Source: Taklimakanibacter albus (GTDB taxonomy: Bacteria > Pseudomonadota > Alphaproteobacteria > Rhizobiales > Aestuariivirgaceae). Taken from it: a DNA stretch of 64,000 bases. A program made the translations under genes and the position numbers. The stretch spans positions 1,054,001 through 1,118,000 of the forward strand of contig NZ_JAENHL010000006.1 of NCBI RefSeq assembly GCF_016595235.1. The letters are read 5' to 3'. Every line of letters begins with the position of its first letter. The first letter of the stretch is position 1. Positions 45,201-56,085 of this stretch are shown in pieces. Under the pieces are notes generated by a model. The model was not told the origin of the DNA, did not search any database, and saw only the letters and a list, made by a program, of their open reading frames with translations.

Positions 45201-45587
45201 ATGGCAGAGGACGACCGCTTCTTTCCCCATCGGGCGCCCATCGAGGCTTATGGGAATGGCGGTTTCCGGTTCGGCGGCATGTCGCATCAGGGATCGCTGA
45301 TGATCCTGGGCGACGGCATGCATGCCTGGCCGGCGACGCGCTACGCCGATGTTTCGCCGGCCGATTTCGCGCGGATACTGGAGGCGCCCAGGCGGCCTCA
45401 TACCTTCATCCTCGGCACCGGCATCGCTGCCCCGGCTCCATCGCGGCCGCTTCTCGAAGCCTTCGACAAGGCCGGCATCGGCCTTCAGCTGATGACCACG
45501 GGGGCGGCAGTCCGCACCTACAATATCCTGCTTGGCGAGAACCGCGATATCTGGGCGGCGCTGATCGCCGTCGATCAGGTGCGATGA
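45201..45587 (+). CDS. Mth938-like (DUF498/NDUFAF3-type) protein
   Basis: A 128-residue single-domain protein: IEAYGNGGFRFGGMSHQGSLMIL, PHTFILGTGIAAPAP and a C-terminal MTTGAAVRTYNILLGENRDIWAALIAV, the hallmarks of the Mth938 fold. The human relative NDUFAF3 assists complex I assembly. The gene lies right after secF, as in many alphaproteobacteria, and its stop overlaps the next gene (ATGA). Confidence 0.88.
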   Translation: MAEDDRFFPHRAPIEAYGNGGFRFGGMSHQGSLMILGDGMHAWPATRYADVSPADFARILEAPRRPHTFILGTGIAAPAPSRPLLEAFDKAGIGLQLMTTGAAVRTYNILLGENRDIWAALIAVDQVR

Positions 45588-46423
45588 GCGCCGACTATTG
45601 CCATGAGCTGGTGCGCCAGGGCGACAAGGACCGCTATCTGTCCACGTTGCTGGCGCCCGACGCGAAGCGCCCGCAGCTGCTGGCTCTTTATGCCTTCAAT
45701 ATCGAGATCGCCCGCATCCGCGAGACGGTGAGCGAGGCGGCGCTTGGCGAGATCCGGCTCAGATGGTGGGCCGACGCCATCGAGGCCGCCTATGCCGGCG
45801 AGCGCCAGGGCCATCCGGTCATCGAGGCGCTGGCGCCAGTCATCACCGAAGCGGGCCTGCCCAAGCAGGCGCTCCTCAATATGATCGAGGCCCGGCAGTT
45901 CGATCTCTATGACGATCCGATGCCGAGCCTCGGCCAGCTCGAAGGCTATCTCGGCGAAACCTCCGCGATGCTGATCCAGCTGGCGGCGATGATCCTCGAT
46001 AAAGAACGGGCGCGGAGCCTCGGCGACATCTCCGGCCTGGCCGGCGTCGCTTTGGGCATCACCGGCCTGATGCGATCCTTGCCGCTGCAGCGCAAGCGCG
46101 GGCAATGTTATGTGCCGACTGACCTTCTGGCGAAGCACGGCCTGACGCCGGCGCATCTCCTGTCCGGGCGTGAGCCCGAGGCGATCGGCAAGGTGCTCGC
46201 CGATTTGCGCGCGCATGCGGCGAAGCGCCTGGAAGAGGCCCGCGCCCTCTCTGGCGTGCTGACCCCGCAAGTCTTTCCGGCCTATTTGCCGGCGAGCCTC
46301 ACGGGTCTTTATCTGAGCCGTCTCGCAGGGCTGGGGACGGGAGCCTTGACCGAGATCGCCGAGATCGCCCAATGGCGACGCCAGTGGACGCTCTATAGAA
46401 AGGCGCGATCCCAGACATTGTAA
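45584..46423 (+). CDS. Squalene/phytoene synthase-like protein (NDUFAF6-type)
   Basis: A 279-residue all-helical protein of the trans-isoprenyl synthase fold: DRYLSTLLAPDAKRPQLLALYAFNIEIARIRE, then LRWWADAIEAAYAG. The Asp-rich DxxxD motifs that bind diphosphate in real phytoene synthases are not obvious (FNIEIARIRE at the first site), and no carotenoid or hopanoid genes are near. The human complex I assembly factor NDUFAF6 belongs to the same group. The coupling to the NDUFAF3-like gene supports such a role here. Confidence 0.8.
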   Translation: MSADYCHELVRQGDKDRYLSTLLAPDAKRPQLLALYAFNIEIARIRETVSEAALGEIRLRWWADAIEAAYAGERQGHPVIEALAPVITEAGLPKQALLNMIEARQFDLYDDPMPSLGQLEGYLGETSAMLIQLAAMILDKERARSLGDISGLAGVALGITGLMRSLPLQRKRGQCYVPTDLLAKHGLTPAHLLSGREPEAIGKVLADLRAHAAKRLEEARALSGVLTPQVFPAYLPASLTGLYLSRLAGLGTGALTEIAEIAQWRRQWTLYRKARSQTL

Positions 46424-46472
46424 CGCCACAATCGAGCCCTCACAGTTGTTGTGACTGAGCCACGGAGTCTTC

Positions 46473-48221
46473 ATGAGCTTCGCCGACCGCCTGCATCGCC
46501 TGGTCCCGGATCTTTCGGCGTCCCTGGCGCGCTTTCCCGTTCCAGCTCTCCTTTCCGTCCTCCTCTGCGTCTATGCCAATCTCGACGTCGCCACGCTCGT
46601 GAGCAACGGGACGGTATCGGACAATCAGGTCTATCTGGGCGGGGCCGCGGCTTTCATGGCGGCGGGGGCGGCGCATTATTTCGCGCAAGGGCGCGGGCTG
46701 TCGCGCCTCACCGAATTGCTCCTGGCGCTCGTCGTGGCGATAGTCGCCGGCGCCTTGGCTTTCTGGGACGTCTATCTGAGATCGTCCCATCTCTTCCTGT
46801 TCGCCGGGCTCCTGCCGCTTCTGATGATCGCCGGCTTCCTGAGAAGCGATGCGAAGCAGGGCGCGCTCTGGCTGTTCAATCTGCGCTTAGGCCTCGCCGT
46901 CGTGCTGGCGGTGATCGTCGGGCTTATCTTCGCGGGCGGCATCTCGGCCATCCTGGCGAGCCTCGAATTCCTGTTCAATGTCGATCTGCCCTGGCGCGCC
47001 CATGAACATGTCTGGGCGACCGCCGCGAGCCTGATCGCGCCGCTCTATGGCCTCTCCCTCATGCCGGTGCGGCTCGATGAAGAGGTGGCGCTCAGCGGCG
47101 GGCGCGACACGCTCATCGAGCGCGGCGTCTCGGTCCTCGTCAACTACATCATGGTGCCGATCGCCGTCGTCTATACGCTGATCCTGCACGCCTATGCGGT
47201 GAAGATCCTGCTCGACGGCGCGCTGCCCAAAGGCCAGATCGGCCTGATGGTGTCGATCTTCGCGGTCGGTGGCACCGCGACCTGGCTGATCGCCTGGCCC
47301 TGGCGCGAAACCGGCACCGTGCTCCTGCGCCTCTTCATGCGCTACTGGTTCTGGTTCACCATCGTGCCGGTGATCCTGCTGGTGATCGCCATCTGGGAAC
47401 GCATTTCGACCTATGGCGTGACGCCCGACCGCTACGGTATCGCCCTCATCGCGGTATGGCTCGCTCTGGTGACGCTCTATCTGGCGATAAGGCGCAACCG
47501 CGCCGACATGCGGGCATTGCTCGGCAGCTTCGCCATCCTGGTGCTGATCGGGTCGGCGGGTCCCTGGGGCGCCAACAATCTCTCGATCGAAAGCCAGTTC
47601 GGCCGCCTCGTCGGTTATTTCCAATCGGAGAAGCTCCTGACGCCCGAGAACAAGATCGTCGATCAGCCGCCGACGATCAGCCCCGACGGCAAGCGCGAGA
47701 TCGAAACCATCCTGTGGACCTTGAGCAGCATGGGCGGCCTCGACAAGCTCAAACCCTATTTCGCCGGCCGCAAGGACGATCCCTTCGCCGATCAAATGGA
47801 CAGATGGGGCGCGCTCGGCAATATCCGCAAGATCCTCGGCCTCGACATTTACACGCCGGCCACCGATCAGGTGAGCTTCGGCGCCGGCGCGCCGTTCATC
47901 CGCGACATCAGCGGGCAGGGCCGTCTCGTCGGCCCGATCCAGGTCACCATGAATGCGGCCGACAGGCCGGATCAGGTATGGGCCAAGACCAATGGTCAGA
48001 CGCTCGAGATCATGGTCGGCGCGCAGACATGGTCGCTCCCGGTAAAGCCCCTGATGGAGAAGGTCAAAGCCGAGACCACGTCGCAGCCGCAACTCGCGCA
48101 GCAGAAGCCCGTCATCTACGAAGCGGAGCCCGGCCTGACGCTCGTCATCATCAACGCGTCAGGCGAGATCGGCGACAAGCCGGGTTATGTCAATCTGGGT
48201 TTCTGGCTCATTCTCAAATGA
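46473..48221 (+). CDS. DUF4153 membrane protein, copy 1
   Basis: A 582-residue integral membrane protein. About eleven hydrophobic helices occupy residues 20–365; a soluble domain of about 200 residues follows (GPWGANNLSIESQFGRLVGYF … DDPFADQMDRWG … [12 protein letters not shown]). The pattern fits DUF4153, a family of unknown function. Its stop overlaps the start of a second, similar gene by four bases (ATGA). Confidence 0.82.
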   Translation: MSFADRLHRLVPDLSASLARFPVPALLSVLLCVYANLDVATLVSNGTVSDNQVYLGGAAAFMAAGAAHYFAQGRGLSRLTELLLALVVAIVAGALAFWDVYLRSSHLFLFAGLLPLLMIAGFLRSDAKQGALWLFNLRLGLAVVLAVIVGLIFAGGISAILASLEFLFNVDLPWRAHEHVWATAASLIAPLYGLSLMPVRLDEEVALSGGRDTLIERGVSVLVNYIMVPIAVVYTLILHAYAVKILLDGALPKGQIGLMVSIFAVGGTATWLIAWPWRETGTVLLRLFMRYWFWFTIVPVILLVIAIWERISTYGVTPDRYGIALIAVWLALVTLYLAIRRNRADMRALLGSFAILVLIGSAGPWGANNLSIESQFGRLVGYFQSEKLLTPENKIVDQPPTISPDGKREIETILWTLSSMGGLDKLKPYFAGRKDDPFADQMDRWGALGNIRKILGLDIYTPATDQVSFGAGAPFIRDISGQGRLVGPIQVTMNAADRPDQVWAKTNGQTLEIMVGAQTWSLPVKPLMEKVKAETTSQPQLAQQKPVIYEAEPGLTLVIINASGEIGDKPGYVNLGFWLILK

Positions 48222-49936
48222 GCCGTTTCCTTCCCGGCCTCCGGGCGGTTCTGTGGCGTTTCCCGGTACCAGCGCTTATCGCTATCCTGGGAACGATCTA
48301 TGCCAATCTCTTTCCAGTTCCGCCCGGTCGGCACGGTTGGGCAATGTGGGGAAACGACATAATCCTCCCGTGCCTGGCCGGAATGCTTGCGGCGTGTTCA
48401 GCGCATTATTTTGCGCGCAGCAGGCTATTCACCGGCCTCGCCGATATCCTGTTTGCGATTATCGCCGGCTTCGTGGCCGCCATGCTGGTCTTTCAGGCGA
48501 AGAGCTTTGCAACCGTACCCTTGTTGCTGATACTCGGGCTGGCCGCCTTCTTACCCATCAGCGGATCTCTGCGTGCTGGCATCTCGCAAGGCGCGACATG
48601 GCGTTTCGCGCTTGATCTCACGCAGGCAGCTCTGTTCGCGATCATAGTAGGGCAGATCTTCCGTTTCGCTCTCGCTCCCCTCGGAGAGGTGGAGTTTCTT
48701 CGCAGTGTGGATCTCCTGCTCGAATACCGCACAATCGTGGCCAGCCTGTTTCTCGTATCGCCGCTGGCGTTCCTGGCATTCCTGCCGGACGGTCCCAAGG
48801 CCGACGGAGCAGGTATCCAATCCGAACCGGGGCGGGTGGAACGCGCGCTGCTTCTATGCCTCAACTACCTCCTGATACCGGTCGTTCTGCTCTATGCAGT
48901 CGTGCTGCATTCCTATGCATTCGGCGGCTTGTTTGGCTACGGATTGCCGGATGGTATCATTACGTGGCTGACAATGCTCTTCGTCCTGCTGGGATCGATG
49001 AGTTGGGTCCTCGCATGGCCTTGGCGCAACGACGGTTCTGTGCTTCTCCGCCTCTTTCTGCGCAACTGGGGCTGGCTCACAATAATACCACTCATGCTGT
49101 TCACCTGGGCCGCATGGGAGCGTGTTGCCGCGCTTGGACTGACGCCCGAACGCTACGGAGTTTTTCTCGTCGCGGTGTGGTTGGCAAGCGCCGCGGTTTA
49201 CTGGTTGGTGCGGCGCGAAGAAGCCGATATACGCCTGTTGCTTGGTGGCTTGGCCGTTTTGCTGATAATCGGATCATTCGGCCCTTGGGGTGCGAAGGAA
49301 ACATCGGCAGCAAGTCAGGCGACACGTCTCATCGGCCTGCTCAAGGCCGAGCAGGCACTCACGCCCGAGGGAAAGCTTCTTCACACACAGCCTGTATGGA
49401 ACGCCGCTAAAAACAACAGAATTGGCGCGGCGCTCTCGGATTTGAGCCAATTGAACGGACTTGCGCGGATCAGACCGCTTTTCGCGGGCCGCAGGGATGA
49501 TCCCTTTGTGCCGAACAGCACGGAAGGAAATCTCCTTCGGGATATTCGGGCGCGCTTGAAGATCGAGTTTTATGTGCGCGAACACGACGATGTGAGGTTC
49601 AATGGTGACCTGCCTTTAACGCAGGACGTCGGTACGCAAAGCCGTCTGATCGGACCCGTCAAATTAAGCATGTTTCCCGGCGTGATGCCGAGGGGAGGCG
49701 CCTATGCCGAAAGTGACGGTCACACGTTGTTTGTGACCGTGGGACAACGGAAGTGGGATATCCTACTTCAACCACTCATGGAGAAGCTCAAAGCCGCTAC
49801 CGCGCCTGACCGGATACAGGCCTATGTCCATGAAGTCGATCCAAACATGTCTCTTGTCGTCAGCGAGGCTTCCGGCACCCTTGGTGAGAAGCAGCGCGAC
49901 TTCCGTATGACCTTCTGGCTCATTCTGCGGCAATAG
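48218..49936 (+). CDS. DUF4153 membrane protein, copy 2
   Basis: A 572-residue paralogue of the preceding protein with the same layout: [18 protein letters not shown], membrane part with [24 protein letters not shown], then [42 protein letters not shown] and a final [14 protein letters not shown] 48218 overlaps the stop of copy 1. GC content and codon choice look lower than in copy 1, so this copy may be older or separately acquired. Its end overlaps the trmFO end by 17 bases on the other strand. Confidence 0.82.
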   Translation: MSRFLPGLRAVLWRFPVPALIAILGTIYANLFPVPPGRHGWAMWGNDIILPCLAGMLAACSAHYFARSRLFTGLADILFAIIAGFVAAMLVFQAKSFATVPLLLILGLAAFLPISGSLRAGISQGATWRFALDLTQAALFAIIVGQIFRFALAPLGEVEFLRSVDLLLEYRTIVASLFLVSPLAFLAFLPDGPKADGAGIQSEPGRVERALLLCLNYLLIPVVLLYAVVLHSYAFGGLFGYGLPDGIITWLTMLFVLLGSMSWVLAWPWRNDGSVLLRLFLRNWGWLTIIPLMLFTWAAWERVAALGLTPERYGVFLVAVWLASAAVYWLVRREEADIRLLLGGLAVLLIIGSFGPWGAKETSAASQATRLIGLLKAEQALTPEGKLLHTQPVWNAAKNNRIGAALSDLSQLNGLARIRPLFAGRRDDPFVPNSTEGNLLRDIRARLKIEFYVREHDDVRFNGDLPLTQDVGTQSRLIGPVKLSMFPGVMPRGGAYAESDGHTLFVTVGQRKWDILLQPLMEKLKAATAPDRIQAYVHEVDPNMSLVVSEASGTLGEKQRDFRMTFWLILRQ

Positions 49937-51329
49937 CGGGCTTGAGGCCGAGCCACTGATCGAAGTCGCGTAGCGCCCGCGCCGTGTAAGCGTGCTTGCG
50001 GGCGACCTGCTTGTCCTTGCCGCGCGGCTTCTTGCCGTCCGGGCCTTTCGGAATATCGACCGGCGGAAAGAGGCCGAAATTGACATTCATCGGCTGGAAC
50101 GAGCCGGTATTGTTGTCAGTGGTTTCGATATGGCCGCCGGTGATGTGATTGATGAGCGCGCCATGGCCCGTGGTGGCGGGCGGCGGGGTGAAGTCACGTC
50201 CCAAACGCTCGGCCGCCGCCATGCGTCCCGCCATCAGGCCCATCGCGGCGCTTTCCACATAACCCTCGACGCCGGTGATCTGGCCGGCGAACCGCAAACG
50301 CGGCGCGGCACGCAGGCGCAGGCGCTCATCGAGCACCTTGGGGCTGTTGAGGAAGGTGTTTCGGTGGAGCCCGCCGAGCCGCGCAAAGTCGGCATTTTCG
50401 AGACCGGGAATGGTCTTGAAGACGCGAACCTGCTCGCCATGCTTGAGCTTGGTCTGGAAGCCGACCATGTTGTAGAGCGTGCCGAGCTTGTTGTCCTGGC
50501 GCAGCTGAACGACGGCATAAGGCTTCGTGTCGGGCTGATGCGCATTGGTGAGGCCGCGCGGCTTCATCGGGCCATGGCGCAAAGTCTCAGGTCCACGCTC
50601 CGCCATCACCTCAATCGGCAGGCAGCCGTCGAAATAGGGCGTCGACTTCTCCCATTCCTTGAAGTCGGCTTTGTCGCCGATGATCAGCGCGCTGATGAAT
50701 CCTTCATACTGCTCACGCGTCATCGGGCAGTTGATATAGTCCTTGCCGGTGCCGCCCGGACCTTGCTTGTCGTAGCGCGACTGATACCAGGCGATATCCA
50801 TGTCGATCGTATCGCGGTGGACGATCGGCGCAATGGCGTCGAAGAAGGCGAGGCCCTGTTCGCCGGTGAGCGCCTGGACCGCTTCAGCCAGCGCCGGTGA
50901 GGTGAGGGGGCCCGTCGCCACGATCACATTATCCCAGTCTTCAGGCGGCAGGCCCTGAATCTCGCCGCGCGCCAGGGTAATGAGGGGATGCGCCTCCAGG
51001 GCTTCGGTCACGCCTTCCGAGAAGCCGTCGCGGTCGACGGCGAGCGCGCCACCCGCCGGCACCTTGTGATGGTCGCCCATGCGCATGATCAGCGAGCCGG
51101 CGCGGCGCATCTCTTCATGGAGGAGGCCCACGGCATTGCTTTGCGCATCGTCGGAGCGGAAGGAGTTGGAGCAGACGAGTTCGGCGAGGCCGTGCGTCTT
51201 ATGGGCGTCGGTCATGCGCTCGGGGCGCATTTCATGGAGGACGACCGGCACGCCGGCCTCCGCCGCCTGCCACGCCGCTTCGCTGCCGGCGAGCCCGCCG
51301 CCGATGATATGAATGGGTTTGAGTGTCAT
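49920..51329 (-). CDS. trmFO: Methylenetetrahydrofolate–tRNA-(uracil-5-)-methyltransferase TrmFO
   Basis: FAD and folate-dependent enzyme that methylates U54 of tRNA to ribothymidine. The 469-residue product has the FAD motif [48 protein letters not shown] (with the active Cys region) and [29 protein letters not shown], all typical. Normal length. Convergent with the second DUF4153 gene. Confidence 0.96.
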   Translation of the reverse strand: MTLKPIHIIGGGLAGSEAAWQAAEAGVPVVLHEMRPERMTDAHKTHGLAELVCSNSFRSDDAQSNAVGLLHEEMRRAGSLIMRMGDHHKVPAGGALAVDRDGFSEGVTEALEAHPLITLARGEIQGLPPEDWDNVIVATGPLTSPALAEAVQALTGEQGLAFFDAIAPIVHRDTIDMDIAWYQSRYDKQGPGGTGKDYINCPMTREQYEGFISALIIGDKADFKEWEKSTPYFDGCLPIEVMAERGPETLRHGPMKPRGLTNAHQPDTKPYAVVQLRQDNKLGTLYNMVGFQTKLKHGEQVRVFKTIPGLENADFARLGGLHRNTFLNSPKVLDERLRLRAAPRLRFAGQITGVEGYVESAAMGLMAGRMAAAERLGRDFTPPPATTGHGALINHITGGHIETTDNNTGSFQPMNVNFGLFPPVDIPKGPDGKKPRGKDKQVARKHAYTARALRDFDQWLGLKPAIAAE

Positions 51330-51459
51330 GGCCGGGGACCTATCATGCCGGACCGCGGAATACCAACTTGGAGTCTAGCATGTTTCGCCACACCGGTCAG
51401 CTTGGCGTTTACGTGCACGTCGGGAGCCGCTATGACGAATCGGGTTTCTGGGAGGAACG

Positions 51460-53456
<1,997 letters not shown>

Positions 53457-53460
<4 letters not shown>

Positions 53461-53735
53461 GCAAGATCCTGCATGCCGCCATAACGGGGCGCGTGCAGGG
53501 CGTCGGCTACCGCGCCTGGACCCTGAGAAGGGCGCAGGAGCTCGGTCTCCAGGGCTGGGTGCGCAACCGCCGCGACGGGTCGGTCGAAGCGGTGTTCAAG
53601 GGCGACGAGGACAAGGTGGTCCAGATGCTCGGAGACTGCTGGCGGGGACCGAGGAGTGCTGTGGTGTCGGAGGTCGTCGCGACTGCCGTCCCGGATGAGC
53701 ACTGGCCCGATTTCTCGGTGCGCCCGACCGCATAG
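53457..53735 (+). CDS. acyP: Acylphosphatase
   Basis: Small enzyme that hydrolyses acyl phosphates. The 92-residue product contains both family signatures: GRVQGVGYRAWTLRRAQEL (with the catalytic Arg) and GWVRNRRDGSVEAVFKGDED (with the catalytic Asn). ATG 53457 overlaps the pccA stop (ATGA). No signal peptide. Confidence 0.95.
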
Positions 53736-53759
53736 GCCCTCGCTGATACAGGCCGGATA

Positions 53760-53860
53760 CAGGGATTTGCAGGGAATAACAGGGAAATTTCGGAAAAACG
53801 CGGGCGCATCTGAACAATCTCAGTAAGTTAGCAATCCGCGCGGGCCTGGAGCAGGGAATT
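53760..53860. repeat. Short CAGGGA repeat cluster downstream of acyP
   Basis: Three head-to-tail near-copies at exactly ten-base spacing: CAGGGATTTG (53760), CAGGGAATAA (53770), CAGGGAAATT (53780); a fourth CAGGGAATTT occurs at 53852. The whole 204-base gap 53736–53939 between acyP and the lipB end holds no gene. The ten-base period equals one DNA turn. Origin and role are unknown. Confidence 0.55.
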
Positions 53861-53939
53861 TCGAGCGATATTTCCCGGATGGATCGCTTGGTTTTTTGAC
53901 AGTGGACTCGCACGGCTTTGCGCGGGATTGCAAGCGCCG

Positions 53940-54617
53940 CTACCCGAAGATCGGACGGTAGGCGGCTTCGAGCGCGACATCCGCATCTTCCATGGTCACC
54001 GGCAGTCCCAGATCGACCAGACTCGTCACGCCGTGCTCGGCGACGCCGCAAGGCACGATGCCGGAGAAGTGCGAGAGATCCGGCTCGACATTGAGGCTGA
54101 TGCCGTGAAAGGTCACGCTCTGGCGCACGCGGATGCCGATGGCGGCGATCTTCTCCTCGATATCGGGGCCTTTGTCGGGCCGCCTGACCCAGACGCCGAC
54201 CCGGTCCTCGCGCCGCTCGCCCGTCACATTGAAGGCGGCGAGGGTGTCGATGAGCCAGGCCTCGAGCCCGGCCACGAAGGCGCGCACATCCTGGCCGCGC
54301 TTGCGCAGATCCAGCATCACATAAGCGACCCGCTGGCCGGGACCGTGATAGGTATATTGGCCGCCACGCCCGGTCTTGTGGACGGGAAAGCGGCCGGGGG
54401 CGACCAGGTCCTCGTCCTTGGCGCTGGTGCCGGCGGTATAAAGGGGCGGGTGCTCGAGGAGCCAGATCAGCTCGGGAGAATCGCCCCGGGCGATGGCCAG
54501 CGTCTCGCGCTCCATGCGGGTAAGGGCGTCGGCGTAAGGGGTGAGGCCGGAAGTGACCTCCCAGCGGGCGGAAGGCACTGATTTCAATGAAAAAGCGATA
54601 CTGGCACGGGGCTTCAT
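53940..54617 (-). CDS. lipB: Octanoyl-ACP:protein N-octanoyltransferase LipB
   Basis: Transfers octanoate from acyl carrier protein to lipoyl domains, first step of lipoate synthesis. The 225-residue product has [41 protein letters not shown], the Lys of [21 protein letters not shown] and the catalytic Cys in [18 protein letters not shown] 54617 gives the usual length; the frame runs on upstream to the tRNA region without homology. Confidence 0.95.
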   Translation of the reverse strand: MKPRASIAFSLKSVPSARWEVTSGLTPYADALTRMERETLAIARGDSPELIWLLEHPPLYTAGTSAKDEDLVAPGRFPVHKTGRGGQYTYHGPGQRVAYVMLDLRKRGQDVRAFVAGLEAWLIDTLAAFNVTGERREDRVGVWVRRPDKGPDIEEKIAAIGIRVRQSVTFHGISLNVEPDLSHFSGIVPCGVAEHGVTSLVDLGLPVTMEDADVALEAAYRPIFG

Positions 54618-54717
54618 GGCTTCTAGATAGTCTTTGTGAGGGGCAGCGAAAAGGATTGTTCGCGGGGGTTGATTTCGCCAAACCCGCCTGTTACACACCG
54701 CGCGCTTCCAATGGTTC

Positions 54718-54802
54718 GCGGCCATGGCGGAATTGGTAGACGCACTAGCTTGAGGTGCTAGCGAGTAACATCGTGGAGGTTCGAGTCCTCTTGGCCGCAC
54801 CA
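54718..54802 (+). tRNA. tRNA-Leu (anticodon GAG)
   Basis: Acceptor stem GCGGCCA (54718–54724) pairs with TGGCCGC; the D loop has GGTAGACGC; the anticodon stem CTAGC/GCTAG holds the loop TTGAGGT with anticodon GAG (reads CUC/CUU); a class II variable arm precedes the T arm GGTTCGAGTCC. The CCA end is encoded (54800–54802). The class II arm supports Leu. Confidence 0.95.
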
Positions 54803-54853
54803 ATTTAGATAATAATTTCAATCGATTGTATTTCAGTACTCAAGGGATTTGAG

Positions 54854-54876
54854 AGCGCCCCCAGGGGCGCTTTTCT
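54854..54876 (+). terminator. Intrinsic terminator after tRNA-Leu
   Basis: Perfect eight-base stem AGCGCCCC-CA-GGGGCGCT (54854–54871) followed by TTTCTATTT. It ends about 50 bases after the tRNA and overlaps the last codon of the convergent excalibur gene. Confidence 0.8.
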
Positions 54877-55168
54877 ATTTGTCGCAGGCGATCCCGTCAC
54901 CGTCGCGATCGAGCTTGTAGATGTCCTCGCCAACCACTCTTACGGGTCCGCTCACATAGGCCGGCCCGTTGCCGCCGCCGCCGGCGCAATCGACGTCCGA
55001 GGCGATCGGCACGCATTTACCGGCATAGTTGGGATCGCAGGAGGCATCCTGGCTCTCGTCCTGCGACGGCGAACTGTCCTGAGCCCAGGCGACACCGGCC
55101 AGGCAGAGAAAGACAAACGCGGCGAGGGCGCGGCAGAGCATGAGTGAGCAAGGCGTAGCTCTCGCCAT
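54875..55168 (-). CDS. Secreted excalibur-domain protein
   Basis: A 97-residue exported protein: signal peptide with LCRALAAFVFLCLAGVAWAQ, a short Ser/Gln/Asp linker, a Cys-rich middle (SCDPNYAGKCVPIASDVDC) and the C-terminal excalibur-type calcium motif DRDGDGIACDK. Four to five cysteines suggest disulfides in the periplasm. Start could be ATG 55168 or ATG 55141; neither has a good ribosome site. Function unknown. Confidence 0.8.
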   Translation of the reverse strand: MARATPCSLMLCRALAAFVFLCLAGVAWAQDSSPSQDESQDASCDPNYAGKCVPIASDVDCAGGGGNGPAYVSGPVRVVGEDIYKLDRDGDGIACDK

Positions 55169-55254
55169 GACGCAGAGTCAATGAGGGGCAATTTGCGCGC
55201 GCCGGTAAATGCGGCATGCTGGCGGACGGGGGGCTGTCGCAAGGAGCCAGCGCC

Positions 55255-55650
55255 ATGTTGCGCATCGACCATGCCGATCACCCGCGCGAGGAATGGCGCC
55301 CCGGTGTCGAAACCCGCATGCTCATCTCGGCGCTGACTGGGGCCACGGAGCTTTGCATCTTCGAGCAGTGGGTGGCGCCCGGCGCCGGTACGCCGGTCCA
55401 TGCGCATCCGGTCGAGGAGGTGCTGACCGTCCTTTCAGGCGAGGCAGAAATGTGGCTCGATGATCAGAGCGCCATTGTGACGGCCGGACAGTCGCTCATC
55501 GTCCCGGCGCTGCGCAGGCATAGCTTCCGCAACAGCGGCACCGGCACGCTGCATATTCACGCGGTTCTGGCATCACCGGTCTTCGAGGCGCAGGCGGAGG
55601 GCAAGGAAGAACCGGTGAGGCGGTGGATGCCGGGTGACGACGGGCGCTGA
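55255..55650 (+). CDS. Cupin-domain protein
   Basis: A 131-residue cupin_2-type single barrel with the metal motif: GTPVHAHPVEEVLTVLSGEAEMWLD (His, His and Glu ligands) and VPALRRHSFRNSGTGTLHIHAVL in the second motif. Probably binds a metal; substrate or ligand unknown. ATG 55255 follows AAGGAG at 55240–55245, which decides against the upstream ATG 55216. Confidence 0.8.
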   Translation: MLRIDHADHPREEWRPGVETRMLISALTGATELCIFEQWVAPGAGTPVHAHPVEEVLTVLSGEAEMWLDDQSAIVTAGQSLIVPALRRHSFRNSGTGTLHIHAVLASPVFEAQAEGKEEPVRRWMPGDDGR

Positions 55651-55694
55651 AGAAACATGGCGCCCACTGCACGGCATATTGGTCCAAAAGGGGC

Positions 55695-55723
55695 TTGACC
55701 TTGCCAAGCTGGAAGCTTGCAGA
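55695..55723 (+). promoter_or_regulatory. MerR-family (CueR-like) promoter of the copper chaperone gene
   Basis: TTGACCTTGCCAAGC followed by TGGAAGCTTGCAGA matches the layout of copper-sensing MerR promoters: -35 TTGACC fused to the left half of the operator, CTGGAAG in the right half, and a long spacer of about 19 bases before the -10 position (around 55720–55725). It lies about 45 bases before the HMA-protein start. The regulator is not in the window. Confidence 0.7.
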
Positions 55724-55767
55724 AAGGGCGAAGCGGACCAGCCGCAAGATCGATAAGGAGAGATTCC

Positions 55768-56022
55768 ATGTGCGAAGCACATCGTCACGCCGATGCCCCG
55801 AAGGCGGCCAGCCATAAGGCCGACCTCGCCTTCCATGTCCAGGAAATGACCTGCGGCCACTGCGCCGGCGTGATCACTTCCGCCCTCACCAAGACCTTCC
55901 CGGGCGTTTCCGTGCATGCCGACACGGCGAGCCGCATCGTTTATGTTGACGGCGCGAAAGACGCCAAGGCCGTTGGCGGCATCATCGCCGAAGCGGGCTA
56001 TGCCTCGACCGTCGTCTCCTGA
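55768..56022 (+). CDS. Heavy-metal-associated (HMA) domain protein, copper chaperone-like
   Basis: An 84-residue cytoplasmic protein: a His-containing N terminus (CEAHRHADAPKAASHK) and an HMA fold with the metal loop MTCGHCAGVI (Cys 29 and Cys 32). The family (CopZ, Atx1) carries Cu(I). The CueR-like promoter upstream supports copper. ATG 55768 follows AAGGAGAG at 55755–55762. The ATPase it would serve is not in the window. Confidence 0.88.
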   Translation: MCEAHRHADAPKAASHKADLAFHVQEMTCGHCAGVITSALTKTFPGVSVHADTASRIVYVDGAKDAKAVGGIIAEAGYASTVVS

Positions 56023-56043
56023 GACAACGGCTCGTTGAACTTG

Positions 56044-56076
56044 AGAGGCCGAGGCGGCGACGCTTCGGCCTCTTTT
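56044..56076 (+). terminator. Intrinsic terminator after the HMA gene
   Basis: Nine-base stem AGAGGCCGA (56044–56052) / TCGGCCTCT (56065–56073) with a 12-base loop, followed by TTTCATTTT. It lies between the HMA gene and the convergent reductase gene. Confidence 0.8.
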
Positions 56077-56085
56077 CATTTTCAA

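Noticed and set aside
46887-48092. Open frame of about 400 codons on the minus strand opposite the first DUF4153 gene
   Set aside because: Shadow of the plus-strand gene; no recognisable motif.
54718-54802. tRNA-Leu as an integration site for a genomic island
   Set aside because: No integrase and no repeat of the tRNA 3' end is seen on either side in the window.
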